A stretch of 64,000 nucleotides of DNA. It comes from Aeromicrobium erythreum (GTDB lineage Bacteria; Actinomycetota; Actinomycetes; Propionibacteriales; Nocardioidaceae). The position numbers were made by a program, and so were the translations under genes. Of the stretch, positions 9,677 to 17,111 are shown piece after piece. The DNA is taken from contig NZ_CP011502.1 of assembly GCF_001509405.1 (NCBI RefSeq), positions 1,178,001 to 1,242,000 of the forward strand, in the 5' to 3' direction. Below the pieces are notes generated by a model, which had not been told where the DNA came from, ran no database searches, and saw only the letters and a program-made list of their open reading frames with translations. Positions within the stretch are counted from its first letter, which is position 1; every line of letters begins with the position of its first letter.

Positions 9677-10495
9677 GTGCGGGTCACGTCGCGCAACGCC
9701 GCCTTCCAACAGTGGGAGGCGATGCTGACGAACCGGCGCAAGCGCACCCAGCTGCGTCAGCTGCTCGTCCAGGGCGTCCGGCCGGTGTCCGTCGCGCTCG
9801 AGTCGCCGCTCGAGGTCGTCGCGGTGCTGCACGACGACCGTCGCGACCCGTCGCAGTGGGCCCGCGAGGCGGTGGCGCGGGCCGTAGGGCGAGGCGCCGA
9901 GCAGTACACGCTCTCGGCCGAGCTCCTCGCCGAGCTGGCCGAGCAGGAGCAGGACCGTCCCGAGGTGGTGCTGGTGGTGGCGCAGCCGGCCGACGACCTC
10001 GCGCGGCTGCCCGCCGGCCCCGACCTGCTCGCGGTCGTGCTCGACCGGCCGACCAGCCCCGGCAACGTCGGCAGCATCGCGCGGTCGGTCGACGCGTTCG
10101 GCGGCAGCGGGCTCGTGGTGTGCGGCCACGCCTGCGACCCGTACGAGCCGCGGGCCGTGCGGGCGTCGACGGGCTCGGCGCTCACGGTGCCCACCGTCCG
10201 GCTCGGTTCGCCCTACGAGGTGCTCGCGTGGGTCGAGGACCTCCGGTCGCGTCTCGGCTGGGTGCAGGTCGTCGGCACCGACGAGGACGGACCGGTCGAG
10301 CTGGCCGACGCCGACCTGACGGCGCCGACCGTCGTCGTCACCGGCAACGAGACGCGGGGGCTGTCGGCCGCGTGGCGCGAGATCTGCGACGTCATGGTGC
10401 ACATCCCGATCACGGGCACGGCGTCGTCGCTGAACGCGGCCAACGCGACGTCGGTCGTGCTCTACGAGGCCTCGCGCCAGCGTCGACGCGCCTGA
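9677..10495 (+). CDS. TrmH/SpoU-family RNA 2'-O-methyltransferase
   Basis: 272 residues from GTG 9677, four bases after the LOG stop. A variable N-terminal substrate-binding part is followed by the three SPOUT motifs: LDRPTSPGNVGSIARSVDAF (motif 1, Asn and Arg), VVTGNETRGLS (motif 2) and IPITGTASSLNAANATSV (motif 3). These enzymes methylate ribose 2'-OH in tRNA or rRNA using S-adenosylmethionine through a trefoil knot. The RNA target is not deducible. A long hairpin follows directly at 10498-10549. Confidence 0.87.
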   Translation: MRVTSRNAAFQQWEAMLTNRRKRTQLRQLLVQGVRPVSVALESPLEVVAVLHDDRRDPSQWAREAVARAVGRGAEQYTLSAELLAELAEQEQDRPEVVLVVAQPADDLARLPAGPDLLAVVLDRPTSPGNVGSIARSVDAFGGSGLVVCGHACDPYEPRAVRASTGSALTVPTVRLGSPYEVLAWVEDLRSRLGWVQVVGTDEDGPVELADADLTAPTVVVTGNETRGLSAAWREICDVMVHIPITGTASSLNAANATSVVLYEASRQRRRA

Positions 10496-10497
10496 CC

Positions 10498-10549
10498 CGG
10501 TTTCCTCAGCGGCGCACGGAGAGCTTTCCGGGCGTCGCTGAGGAAACCG
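10498..10549. terminator. Long imperfect hairpin after the SpoU methyltransferase
   Basis: 17-base arms with one mismatch (CGGTTTCCTCAGCGGCG at 10498-10514; CGTCGCTGAGGAAACCG at 10533-10549) around an 18-base loop. They start two bases after the stop codon, a likely terminator or 3'-end stabiliser. Confidence 0.7.
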
Positions 10550-10560
10550 TGCCCGGCCGC

Positions 10561-10586
10561 AGATTCCCAGGTCGACCTGGGAATCT
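10561..10586. repeat. 26-base perfect palindrome
   Basis: Each half reads AGATTCCCAGGTC, joined without a spacer, 12 bases downstream of the preceding hairpin and 70 bases before tag. A 14-base perfect palindrome (CGAGGAGCTCCTCG, 10624-10637) follows. It could be a protein-binding dyad or a cruciform; its function is unknown. Confidence 0.7.
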
Positions 10587-10656
10587 CCGTTCCAGCGGCG
10601 ACGGCAGGGCGGGCGCATCGTAGCGAGGAGCTCCTCGTGCCTGGCAGGATCGGCGC

Positions 10657-11229
10657 ATGACGGTGACCGGCCCCGACGGCCTCGAGCGCTGCCCGTGGGG
10701 CGACGACCCGAGGCTGCGCCGCTACCACGACGAGGAGTGGGGTCGTGAGCTGCGCGGCGACCGGGCGATGTTCGAGCGGCTCAGCCTCGAGGCCTTCCAG
10801 TCGGGGCTGTCCTGGTCGCTCATCCTCCGCAAGCGCGAGGCGTTCCGCGAGGCCTTCGTCGGCTTCGTGCCCGCGCTCGTCTCACGGTTCGCCGACGCCG
10901 ACGTCGAGCGACTCCTCACCGACGAGGGCATCGTCCGCAACCGCGCCAAGATCGAGGCCACCATCAGCAACGCGCGGGCCGTGCTCGACCTCGGCGAGAG
11001 CCTCAGCGACCTCGTCTGGTCGTTCGCGCCCGACACGTCGCCCGCGCCGCGGACGGTCGCCGACGTGCCGGCGACGTCGGCCGAGTCGACCGCGCTCGCC
11101 AAGGAGCTCAAGCGCCGCGGCCTGAAGTTCGTCGGGCCCACCACCGCCTATGCGCTCATGCAGGCCACCGGCATGGTCGACGACCACCTGGTCGGGTGCC
11201 TCGCCCGCCGCACGCCGCCGCTGTCGTAG
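10657..11229 (+). CDS. tag: DNA-3-methyladenine glycosylase I
   Basis: 190 residues. The N-terminal ERCPWGDDP and YHDEEWG and the C-terminal VDDHLVGC supply the Cys-His...His-Cys zinc site of TagI-type glycosylases. SLEAFQSGLSWSLILRKREAFREAF matches the base-recognition region (quoted as flanking segments). It excises 3-methyladenine from alkylated DNA. M. tuberculosis tagA (Rv1210) precedes the DUF3117 gene (Rv1211); here both are present but separated by two other genes. Confidence 0.93.
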   Translation: MTVTGPDGLERCPWGDDPRLRRYHDEEWGRELRGDRAMFERLSLEAFQSGLSWSLILRKREAFREAFVGFVPALVSRFADADVERLLTDEGIVRNRAKIEATISNARAVLDLGESLSDLVWSFAPDTSPAPRTVADVPATSAESTALAKELKRRGLKFVGPTTAYALMQATGMVDDHLVGCLARRTPPLS

Positions 11230-11314
11230 CCGCCTCCTTCCACCCGCACCACCAGTCCCACCAGGCACGGTGCGCCTCCCACGACGACCGCGCCACCCGA
11301 CCTACCCTGGCGCC

Positions 11315-11905
11315 ATGACCACCTCCCGTCCCGCCGATCGACGCAGCCAGCGCTCCGTGCGCACCCTGGCCGCCGTCGTGCTCATCGTGTCCGCCCTCGT
11401 CGCCGGCACGGCGGCGATCGTGGTCTCGACCGTCGTCGCGCTCGCGGCCGCGGTCGTCTACGCCGTCGCGGCCTGCTCCGTCGCCGCACGTCTGCTCGCC
11501 AACGAGACCGCCCAGGTGCGCCGCGACTGGGCACGCGACCGCGCCACCGCCGCCCACGACCGCAGCCGCGAGGCCACGCGTCGCGGCCGTGAGCAGATCG
11601 CGTTCGCCGAGACGATGTCCGGCAAGGTCGAGCGTCGAGACGAGCGGATCGCCGCGCTCGTCTCCCAGGTCGAGGCCGCCGAGGCCGCCCTCGCCCAGGC
11701 CGAGGCGGCGCACGCCGCAGCCGAGGAGCGCACGGTGCTGCTCGACGGCGACCTCGCCCAGACCCGGTCCGCGCTCCAGAGCACGCGCGCCGAGGTGCGT
11801 CGCCTCCGCGACGAGCTGGCCGCCAGCCAGAGCGCCGAGCTCGAGGCGCGCACCGAGCTGCTCGCCTGGCAGGAGCAGGCGGAGGAGCGTCGCCGGCTCG
11901 CCTGA
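11315..11905 (+). CDS. Hypothetical membrane protein with long coiled coil
   Basis: 196 residues from ATG 11315. Two hydrophobic helices (about residues 17-33 and 35-58) are followed by about 130 residues rich in Ala, Glu, Arg and Gln with heptad spacing (AALVSQVEAAEAALAQAEAA...), predicted to form a cytoplasmic coiled coil. No enzymatic motif is visible. It could be a scaffold or envelope-associated protein, but nothing in the context shows a specific role. It converges with the crotonase-like gene. Confidence 0.6.
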   Translation: MTTSRPADRRSQRSVRTLAAVVLIVSALVAGTAAIVVSTVVALAAAVVYAVAACSVAARLLANETAQVRRDWARDRATAAHDRSREATRRGREQIAFAETMSGKVERRDERIAALVSQVEAAEAALAQAEAAHAAAEERTVLLDGDLAQTRSALQSTRAEVRRLRDELAASQSAELEARTELLAWQEQAEERRRLA

Positions 11906-11960
11906 GCCCGGCCGTCGTCCACACCCCCGGCTGCCGCCCAGCACCAGGGGCGGGTCGGGC

Positions 11961-12575
11961 TCAGTCGTGCAGGTCGACCACGGCCCGCAGCCGCGCCTCG
12001 TCGGCCAGCGCCGACGCGACGTCGCCCGTCCGCTCCCAGGTCGCGAGCGCGCGCAGCACGGCCGCGCCCAGCCCAGGCGTCGCCGCCACCCGTGCCGCGA
12101 GCTCCCGACCCGCCGTCGCAGGGTCGTCGTCCAGGGCGTCGAGCAGCCCCAGGCTCACCGCCTGCGCGCCGTCGAGGTCGGCAGGGTCGAGCAGCAGCCG
12201 CCGGGCCACCGCGCCGCCCACCAGGCGCGGCAGGCTCGCGCTCGTGCCGCCGACGAGCGGCTCGACCCGCAGCACGACGTCGCGGGAGGCGACCCGCAGG
12301 CCCGCCGCCAGCGCCACCGCCGCCGCATGGCCCTCGACCCTGCCGCGCAGCACCGCGACCACCGGGACGGACGCATCGGCCACCGCGACCACCGACGCGT
12401 CGGACCAGACGGTCGAGCCGTCGACGACGAGCAGGAGCGCCCGCAGGCCCGGTCTGGTCAGCGCGGCGCGGACCTGCTCGTGCGGGGGCACGGAGCCGAG
12501 CGCCCCCGAGCTCGGGTCGAGCGCGACGACGCCGTCGGTGGCCGGGGGAGCGCCGTCGGGAGCGGGAGGGGTCAC
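11961..12575 (-). CDS. Short, diverged enoyl-CoA hydratase/isomerase-like protein
   Basis: 204 residues from GTG 12575, with AAGGA five bases upstream; family members usually have about 255. The core strand PVVAVLRGRVEGHAAAVALA (oxyanion-hole region) and AVSLGLLDAL match the crotonase fold, but the usual catalytic glutamates are not where expected: the helix reads ADLDGAQAVSLG instead of a glutamate-bearing A-E pattern. It may bind acyl-CoA without hydratase activity. It is divergent from the DUF3117 gene, sharing a 96-base intergenic region. Confidence 0.65.
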   Translation of the reverse strand: MTPPAPDGAPPATDGVVALDPSSGALGSVPPHEQVRAALTRPGLRALLLVVDGSTVWSDASVVAVADASVPVVAVLRGRVEGHAAAVALAAGLRVASRDVVLRVEPLVGGTSASLPRLVGGAVARRLLLDPADLDGAQAVSLGLLDALDDDPATAGRELAARVAATPGLGAAVLRALATWERTGDVASALADEARLRAVVDLHD

Positions 12576-12592
12576 GAGGTCCTTCGTGCCGG

Positions 12593-12623
12593 TTGGAACT
12601 GAGAAGGGGGCATGAGAGATACT
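12593..12623 (+). promoter_or_regulatory. Candidate promoter of the DUF3117 gene
   Basis: TTGGAA (12593-12598) and GATACT (12618-12623), separated by 19 bases, lie 49 bases upstream of the start codon. The match to the housekeeping consensus is reasonable; spacing is slightly long. Confidence 0.35.
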
Positions 12624-12671
12624 AGGCGTCTGAGGAGACCGGACGGCGGTCACCGAATGGAAGGGGAACCC

Positions 12672-12833
12672 ATGGCGGCCATGAAGCCTCGCACCGGTGA
12701 CGGACCGATGGAGGTCACCAAGGAGGGGCGCTGCATCGTCATGCGCGTCCCGCTCGAGGGCGGAGGACGTCTGGTGGTCGAGCTCAACAACGAGGAGGCG
12801 GCCACCCTCGGCGACGCCCTCAAGGCTGTCTGA
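12672..12833 (+). CDS. DUF3117 family small protein
   Basis: 53 residues from ATG 12672, preceded by AAGGGGAA. The sequence MAAMKPRTGDGPMEVTKEGR followed by IVMRVPLEGGGRLVVEL is the hallmark of DUF3117, one of the most conserved small proteins of actinobacteria (M. tuberculosis Rv1211). Its function is unknown. The ORF could be extended to 12612, but the family begins at MAAMKPRTG. Confidence 0.9.
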   Translation: MAAMKPRTGDGPMEVTKEGRCIVMRVPLEGGGRLVVELNNEEAATLGDALKAV

Positions 12834-12850
12834 GCTTGTACGGTCTCACG

Positions 12851-13180
12851 ATGCGCTGGTCCCTGGCCGGCGCCCCGTCAGGGACCCTCGAGCGTCTGCG
12901 CGAGTACGTCGAGGACGTCAGCTTCGCGAAGTTCGCGGGTCTGGAAGGGCTGCGCTTCAAGTCGTGGCGCGCCCGTGAGGACGAGTGGTTCGAGGGGACC
13001 TACGTGTTCGTCGACGCGCGGTCGCGCGAGGCGTTCCAGCAGGCCATGGAGGACGGCCGCGCCGACCTCCCCGGCACCACCATCATCGGGCGCGAGCCCG
13101 AGCTGATCGAGGCGTGCGAGATCGTCGCGGTCGTGCGGGGACCGGCGGGCTTCCGGTCCTCGGCCTCGTTCGAGCGCTGA
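12851..13180 (+). CDS. YdhR-like dimeric alpha/beta-barrel protein
   Basis: 109 residues from ATG 12851; a TTG at 12836 would add five. The pattern of short beta strands and helices (MRWSLAGAP, GLRFKSWRAREDEWFEGTYV, FQQAMEDGRADLPG) suggests a ferredoxin-like, YdhR/monooxygenase-type fold. No catalytic residues can be assigned. It lies 17 bases after DUF3117 and is probably co-transcribed. A terminator hairpin follows at 13204. Confidence 0.6.
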   Translation: MRWSLAGAPSGTLERLREYVEDVSFAKFAGLEGLRFKSWRAREDEWFEGTYVFVDARSREAFQQAMEDGRADLPGTTIIGREPELIEACEIVAVVRGPAGFRSSASFER

Positions 13181-13203
13181 TCCCAGCTGTCCTGCAGACA
13201 CTG

Positions 13204-13237
13204 GACCCGCGCCCGGCCCGACGGCCGGGGGCGGGTC
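13204..13237. terminator. Hairpin terminator between convergent genes
   Basis: 15-base arms with one mismatch (GACCCGCGCCCGGCC and GGCCGGGGGCGGGTC) around a CGAC loop. The hairpin overlaps the last two bases of the O-methyltransferase gene on the other strand. Confidence 0.7.
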
Positions 13238-13865
13238 AGCCCACGCGGCGCGCGGCCAGCAGGCCGTCGCCGACGGGCAGCAGCGTGGGCACCAGGCGCT
13301 CGTCGGTCGCCGCCTGCGTGAGCAGATCGCGGATCGCGACCGTCTCGGCGTCACGACGCTCCGGGTCGGCCACGCGGTCGTGCCAGAGCGCGTTGTCGAA
13401 CACGACGACGCCACCGGGGCGCACGAGGCGCAGGGCCTGCTCCAGGTACTCGCCGTACTCGACCTTGTCGCCGTCGACGAACACGAGGTCGTAGCCGTCG
13501 TCGGTGAGCCGGGGCATGACGTCGAGCGCCGAACCCGCGATGAGGCGGAAGCGCTGCGGTGCGAAGCCGGCTGCGGAGAACACCTGACGGGCGTGCCGCT
13601 GGTGCTCGGCCTCGAGGTCGACCGACGTGAGGACGCCGTCGGGCGCCATGCCACGCAGCAGCCACAGGCCCGAGACACCGGTGCCGGTGCCGACCTCGGC
13701 GACCGCGCGGGCGTCGAGCACGGAGGCCAGGAAGCGCAGGGTGGCGCCGCCGGCCGGACCGATCGGGGTCACGCCGACCTCGTCCGCGCGTCGACGCGCC
13801 TCGGCGAGGTGGTCGTCCTCGTCCTGGTAGCCCTCGACGTACTGCAGGCTCGCTTCGCTGGTGAT
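13236..13865 (-). CDS. SAM-dependent O-methyltransferase, Rv1220c-like
   Basis: The methyltransferase core is clear: AVAEVGTGTGVSGLWLL (SAM motif I), DLVFVDGDKVEY (metal-site Asp region) and GGVVVFDNALWHD, the COMT/Rv1220c type. The first ATG/GTG/TTG in frame is the GTG at 13772, which would give only 178 residues. Upstream, in-frame codons still encode a family-like N-terminal helix (SLQYVEGYQDEDDHLAEARR) up to ATC codons at 13865 and 13868, with GAGGAG just upstream. Initiation at ATC is therefore proposed (209 residues). Gene order next to sigE matches M. tuberculosis Rv1220c-Rv1221. Confidence 0.8.
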   Translation of the reverse strand: MTSEASLQYVEGYQDEDDHLAEARRRADEVGVTPIGPAGGATLRFLASVLDARAVAEVGTGTGVSGLWLLRGMAPDGVLTSVDLEAEHQRHARQVFSAAGFAPQRFRLIAGSALDVMPRLTDDGYDLVFVDGDKVEYGEYLEQALRLVRPGGVVVFDNALWHDRVADPERRDAETVAIRDLLTQAATDERLVPTLLPVGDGLLAARRVG

Positions 13866-14000
13866 GATGGCTCCTCGGCTGACCGGGCCGGACGGGTACC
13901 GGCTCGGTCAGAAGCATAGTGAGCGCAGGCCCTCCCGTGCCGCTGCACCGCCGGGCGGCATCCGTGTCGCGCCCCCTGCGGGACCGGGGATGATCGAGAG

Positions 14001-14026
14001 GGAACCGTCAGCGTCCTCTGGGCGTT
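14001..14026 (+). promoter_or_regulatory. Predicted SigE-type (ECF) promoter of sigE
   Basis: GGAACC at 14001-14006 and CGTT at 14023-14026, separated by 16 bases, match the GGAAC...GTT consensus recognised by SigE-family ECF sigma factors. It lies 30 bases before ATG 14057, implying autoregulation. Confidence 0.7.
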
Positions 14027-14056
14027 CTCTCAGGAGACGACGCGACGATCGACGAC

Positions 14057-14647
14057 ATGAAGGACGACGACGTGAGCATGCAGGCCGCGACCCTGGAGAC
14101 GGGTGCCGACCTGTCCTGGGACCGCATCGTGGAGGAGCACTCCCCGCGGGTGTACCGCCTCGCCTACCGGCTCACCGGCAACCGTCAGGACGCCGAGGAC
14201 CTCACGCAGGACGTCTTCGTGCGTGTGTTCCGCTCGCTCGACCGCTACGAGCCGGGCAACTTCAACGGCTGGATCCACCGGATCACGACCAACCTGTTCC
14301 TCGACCGCGTGCGCCGCTCGAGCAAGCTGCGCATGGACGGCTTCACCGACGGCGCCGAGGACCGCCTCGAGGGCCGCGAGCAGCTGCCCGAGGCGTTCGT
14401 GCACGACGCCGGCTTCGACCCCGACATCGAGGCCGCCCTGTCCTCGCTCACCGAGGAGTTCCGCGTCGCGGTCGTGCTGTGCGACGTCGAGGGCCTGTCG
14501 TACGAGGAGATCGCCGACGTCCTCGGCGTCAAGATCGGCACCGTCCGGTCCCGGATCCACCGTGGGCGTACCCAGCTGCGCCAGGCGCTGGCCCACCGCG
14601 CGCCGACCGCCGGCCGTACCCGTGTCTTCGGAGCCCTGGGAGCCTGA
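14057..14647 (+). CDS. sigE: ECF sigma factor SigE
   Basis: 196 residues. Region 2 ([20 protein letters not shown], then [16 protein letters not shown] and [19 protein letters not shown]) and region 4 ([35 protein letters not shown]) are complete, and no extra domains are present. The ATG at 14057 lacks a good ribosome site; the in-frame GTG at 14072 has AAGGA seven bases upstream and may be the true start. SigE directs cell-envelope and heat/oxidative stress transcription in actinobacteria. The stop overlaps the anti-sigma start (TGATG). Confidence 0.93.
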   Translation: MKDDDVSMQAATLETGADLSWDRIVEEHSPRVYRLAYRLTGNRQDAEDLTQDVFVRVFRSLDRYEPGNFNGWIHRITTNLFLDRVRRSSKLRMDGFTDGAEDRLEGREQLPEAFVHDAGFDPDIEAALSSLTEEFRVAVVLCDVEGLSYEEIADVLGVKIGTVRSRIHRGRTQLRQALAHRAPTAGRTRVFGALGA

Positions 14648-15513
14648 TGGCCCACCTGGACGCCGACGTCGCCGCCTTCGTGGACGGGCAGCTCTCGCCC
14701 GACGCCACGGAGGCGGCCTCGCGTCACGTCCAGGACTGCGCCCGCTGCCGCGAGGCCGTCGCGCAGCAGCGGCACCTGAAGATGCGCATGCAGGCGACGT
14801 CCGACGTCCGGCCGCCGGCGTCGCTGCTGGCCTCGCTCTCGGAGCTGCCCCGCACCCCGGCGCCCCAGCCCCCGCCGCTCTGGACGCGGGTGCTCCACTC
14901 GGCCGTCTGGGGCGCGAGCGGCGTCGTGGTCGGCGCCTCGCTCGCCGTCATGCTGATGGCCTACGTGGCCGGCGCGCCCGGCCGTGGTCTCGGCGACGCG
15001 GTGGTGCCGCCGGTCGATGCGTACGCCGCCGACTTCCGGACGGCCGTGGGCGGCGGTGACGTCGTCCGCCCCGCGAGCAGCGGGCAGGACGTCATGACCA
15101 CCGCCCGCATGGCCGACCTGACGGCCAACGGGTGGCCCTGCCACGGCACGCTCGGCCACGACCTCGAACGGGTCGAGGGGCGCCTGCAGGCCGAGGGCGC
15201 CGTCAGCCTCACCTACACCGACGGCACGGGACGCCTGGAGCTGCACGAGCAGACCGGCGCGCTCGACACCGACCGGCTGCACGGCTTCGCGCAGCAGCAG
15301 CTCGGCGACCACGAGGTGTGGGTGCGGGACCAGCCAGGGATGCGGACCGTCGTGTGGGACGCCGAGGGCGTCGTCTACACGGTCGTGACCGACGTGGACG
15401 ATGCCCGGCTCGTGCCCGCCCTCGGCGACCTCCCGGCCGCCGCGCCGCGGCCCGGTCTGCGCGAGCGCGTCGGACACGGGCTCGATCGGCTCACCGGCTG
15501 GCTGACCGTCTGA
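14647..15513 (+). CDS. rseA: Zinc-containing membrane anti-sigma factor (RseA-like)
   Basis: 288 residues. The N-terminal ZAS domain has the H-x3-C-x2-C signature in RHVQDCARCREAV; one transmembrane helix lies near residues 88-110 (AVWGASGVVVGASLAVMLMA). It leaves an extracytoplasmic C-terminal domain of about 175 residues, longer than mycobacterial RseA (about 150 residues in all). It overlaps sigE by one base, the classic coupled sigma/anti-sigma arrangement, and should hold SigE inactive until stress releases it. The long outer domain may be the sensor. Confidence 0.88.
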   Translation: MAHLDADVAAFVDGQLSPDATEAASRHVQDCARCREAVAQQRHLKMRMQATSDVRPPASLLASLSELPRTPAPQPPPLWTRVLHSAVWGASGVVVGASLAVMLMAYVAGAPGRGLGDAVVPPVDAYAADFRTAVGGGDVVRPASSGQDVMTTARMADLTANGWPCHGTLGHDLERVEGRLQAEGAVSLTYTDGTGRLELHEQTGALDTDRLHGFAQQQLGDHEVWVRDQPGMRTVVWDAEGVVYTVVTDVDDARLVPALGDLPAAAPRPGLRERVGHGLDRLTGWLTV

Positions 15514-15520
15514 GCCCGGC

Positions 15521-15538
15521 CGGGACCACCAGGTCCCG
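15521..15538. terminator. Hairpin between rseA and tatB
   Basis: A 7-bp stem (CGGGACC / GGTCCCG) with an ACCA loop, in a 54-base gap between convergent genes. A wider TGAGCC/GGCTCA pairing flanks it. No htrA gene is present between them. Confidence 0.55.
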
Positions 15539-15567
15539 CGCCGTCCCCGCAGGGCGCGCGCGCCGGC

Positions 15568-15885
15568 TCAGGTGGCCTCGTCGTCGTGGGGCGGGACCTC
15601 GCCGGGACGCAGGATGCGGTCCTGACGCACGGGCGCGGGCTCGTCGGGCTGGTCGAGGACGTGCCGGCGGACGACCTCGCGCGGGTCGAGGTCGCGCAGG
15701 TTCAGATCGGAGAAGTCCTGGCCCATCTCGCGCCCGAGGTCGTTCTTGGCGTTCTCGGCCATCTGGCGGACCGTGCGGACGAACTGCCCGGCCTGCTTGG
15801 CCATGCCGGGCAGCTTGTCGGGCCCGAACAGCAGCAGACCGACCACGAGGATCAGGCCGATCTCCGGCCAGCCCATCCCGAGCAC
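15568..15885 (-). CDS. tatB: Sec-independent protein translocase subunit TatB
   Basis: 105 residues. The N-terminal hydrophobic helix GWPEIGLILVVGLLLFGPDK, with the Gly-Pro hinge and a following amphipathic helix (LPGMAKQAGQFVRTVRQMAE), is diagnostic of TatA/TatB. The length, charged tail and chromosomal position near sigE/rseA (M. tuberculosis Rv1224) favour TatB. It recruits folded, twin-arginine-tagged precursors to the TatC complex in the membrane. Confidence 0.9.
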   Translation of the reverse strand: MLGMGWPEIGLILVVGLLLFGPDKLPGMAKQAGQFVRTVRQMAENAKNDLGREMGQDFSDLNLRDLDPREVVRRHVLDQPDEPAPVRQDRILRPGEVPPHDDEAT

Positions 15886-15895
15886 GTCGGGTGCC

Positions 15896-17062
15896 TCAGA
15901 GTCGACCGACGGGGGCGAGACCCAGCTGCATGCCGGCCAGGCCTCGGGAGCGTCCGGTGAGCGTGTCCGCCACCTGCTGCAGGACCTTCGCCGACTCGCT
16001 GCCCGGGTGGGTGGCCACGATCGGACGGCCGTCGTCGCCGCCGACCCGCAGCTGCTCCTCCAGGGGCACCTTGCCGAGCACCGGCACGTCGTGCCCGAGC
16101 CGCTCGCCCAGCGTCTTCGCGACCGCGTCGGCGCCGCCGCTGCCGAACACCTCGAGGCGCTCGCCGCCGGGGGTGATGAGGTAGGACATGTTCTCGACGA
16201 TGCCCACGACGCGCTGGTGCATCATCGAGGCCATCGTGCCGGCACGCTCGGCCACCTGCGCGGCGGCCTGCTGCGGCGTGGTGACGACGACGACCTCGGC
16301 GTTGGCGAGGTGCTGGCCCAGGCTGATGGCCATGTCGCCCGTGCCGGGCGGCAGGTCGAGCAGCAGCGCGTCGAGGTCGCCCCAGAACACGTCGCTGAGC
16401 ATCTGCACGAGCGCACGGTCGAGCATCGGGCCGCGCCAGGCGACGACCTGGTCGCGCTTGGGCTTCAGCATGCCGATGCTCATGACCTTGACGTCCGGCG
16501 CCGCGGGGGAGTCGGGGACCTCGACCGGCACCGGCAGGATCATGTCGTCGACCTGGGTGGGCCGGCGGTCGCCGACGCCCATCATGTCGGGGATCGAGTG
16601 GCCGTAGATGTCGGCGTCGACGATGCCGACCTTCAGGCCGCTGCGGGCCATGGCGACGGCCAGGTTGACTGTGACCGACGACTTGCCGACACCGCCCTTG
16701 CCGGACGCGATGGCGTACACCTTGGTCAGCGAGCCGGGCTGGGCGAAGGGGATCTCGCGCTCGGTCTGGCCTCCCCGGAGCATCTCGCGCATGCTCTTGC
16801 GCTGCTCGTCGGTCATGACGCCGAGGTCGACGTGGACCGTGTGCGTGGGGGCGATCTTCTCGACGGCGGCCGTGGTGTCACGCGTCAGCGTGTCCTTCAG
16901 CGGGCAGCCGGAGACGGTGAGCAGGAGCCGGACCGTGATCGACGTGTCGTCGATCGTGACGGTGTCGACCATGCCGAGCTCAGTGACGGGACGCTTGATC
17001 TCGGGGTCGACCACGCTGGCGAGAGCCTCGCGGACCTGCTCCTCGGTGGGGACGGAAGCCAT
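15896..17062 (-). CDS. mrp: Mrp/NBP35-family iron-sulfur carrier ATPase
   Basis: 388 residues from ATG 17062; ATG 17071 adds three. An N-terminal MIP18-like domain (VREALASVVDPEIKRPVTEL) is followed by the deviant Walker A ASGKGGVGKSSVTVNLA, then GIVDADIYGHSIPDMM and LLLDLPPGTGDMAISL. The family assembles and transfers Fe-S clusters. The CxxC metal site seen in many homologues is not apparent in the C-terminal half, so cluster binding would need other ligands. Ten bases before tatB and co-directional; M. tuberculosis mrp is Rv1229c in the same neighbourhood. Confidence 0.88.
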   Translation of the reverse strand: MASVPTEEQVREALASVVDPEIKRPVTELGMVDTVTIDDTSITVRLLLTVSGCPLKDTLTRDTTAAVEKIAPTHTVHVDLGVMTDEQRKSMREMLRGGQTEREIPFAQPGSLTKVYAIASGKGGVGKSSVTVNLAVAMARSGLKVGIVDADIYGHSIPDMMGVGDRRPTQVDDMILPVPVEVPDSPAAPDVKVMSIGMLKPKRDQVVAWRGPMLDRALVQMLSDVFWGDLDALLLDLPPGTGDMAISLGQHLANAEVVVVTTPQQAAAQVAERAGTMASMMHQRVVGIVENMSYLITPGGERLEVFGSGGADAVAKTLGERLGHDVPVLGKVPLEEQLRVGGDDGRPIVATHPGSESAKVLQQVADTLTGRSRGLAGMQLGLAPVGRL

Positions 17063-17111
17063 GGCTCCCATCGTACGGGCGACCCCCGCGGCGGTGTGCC
17101 GCAGGCGAGCC

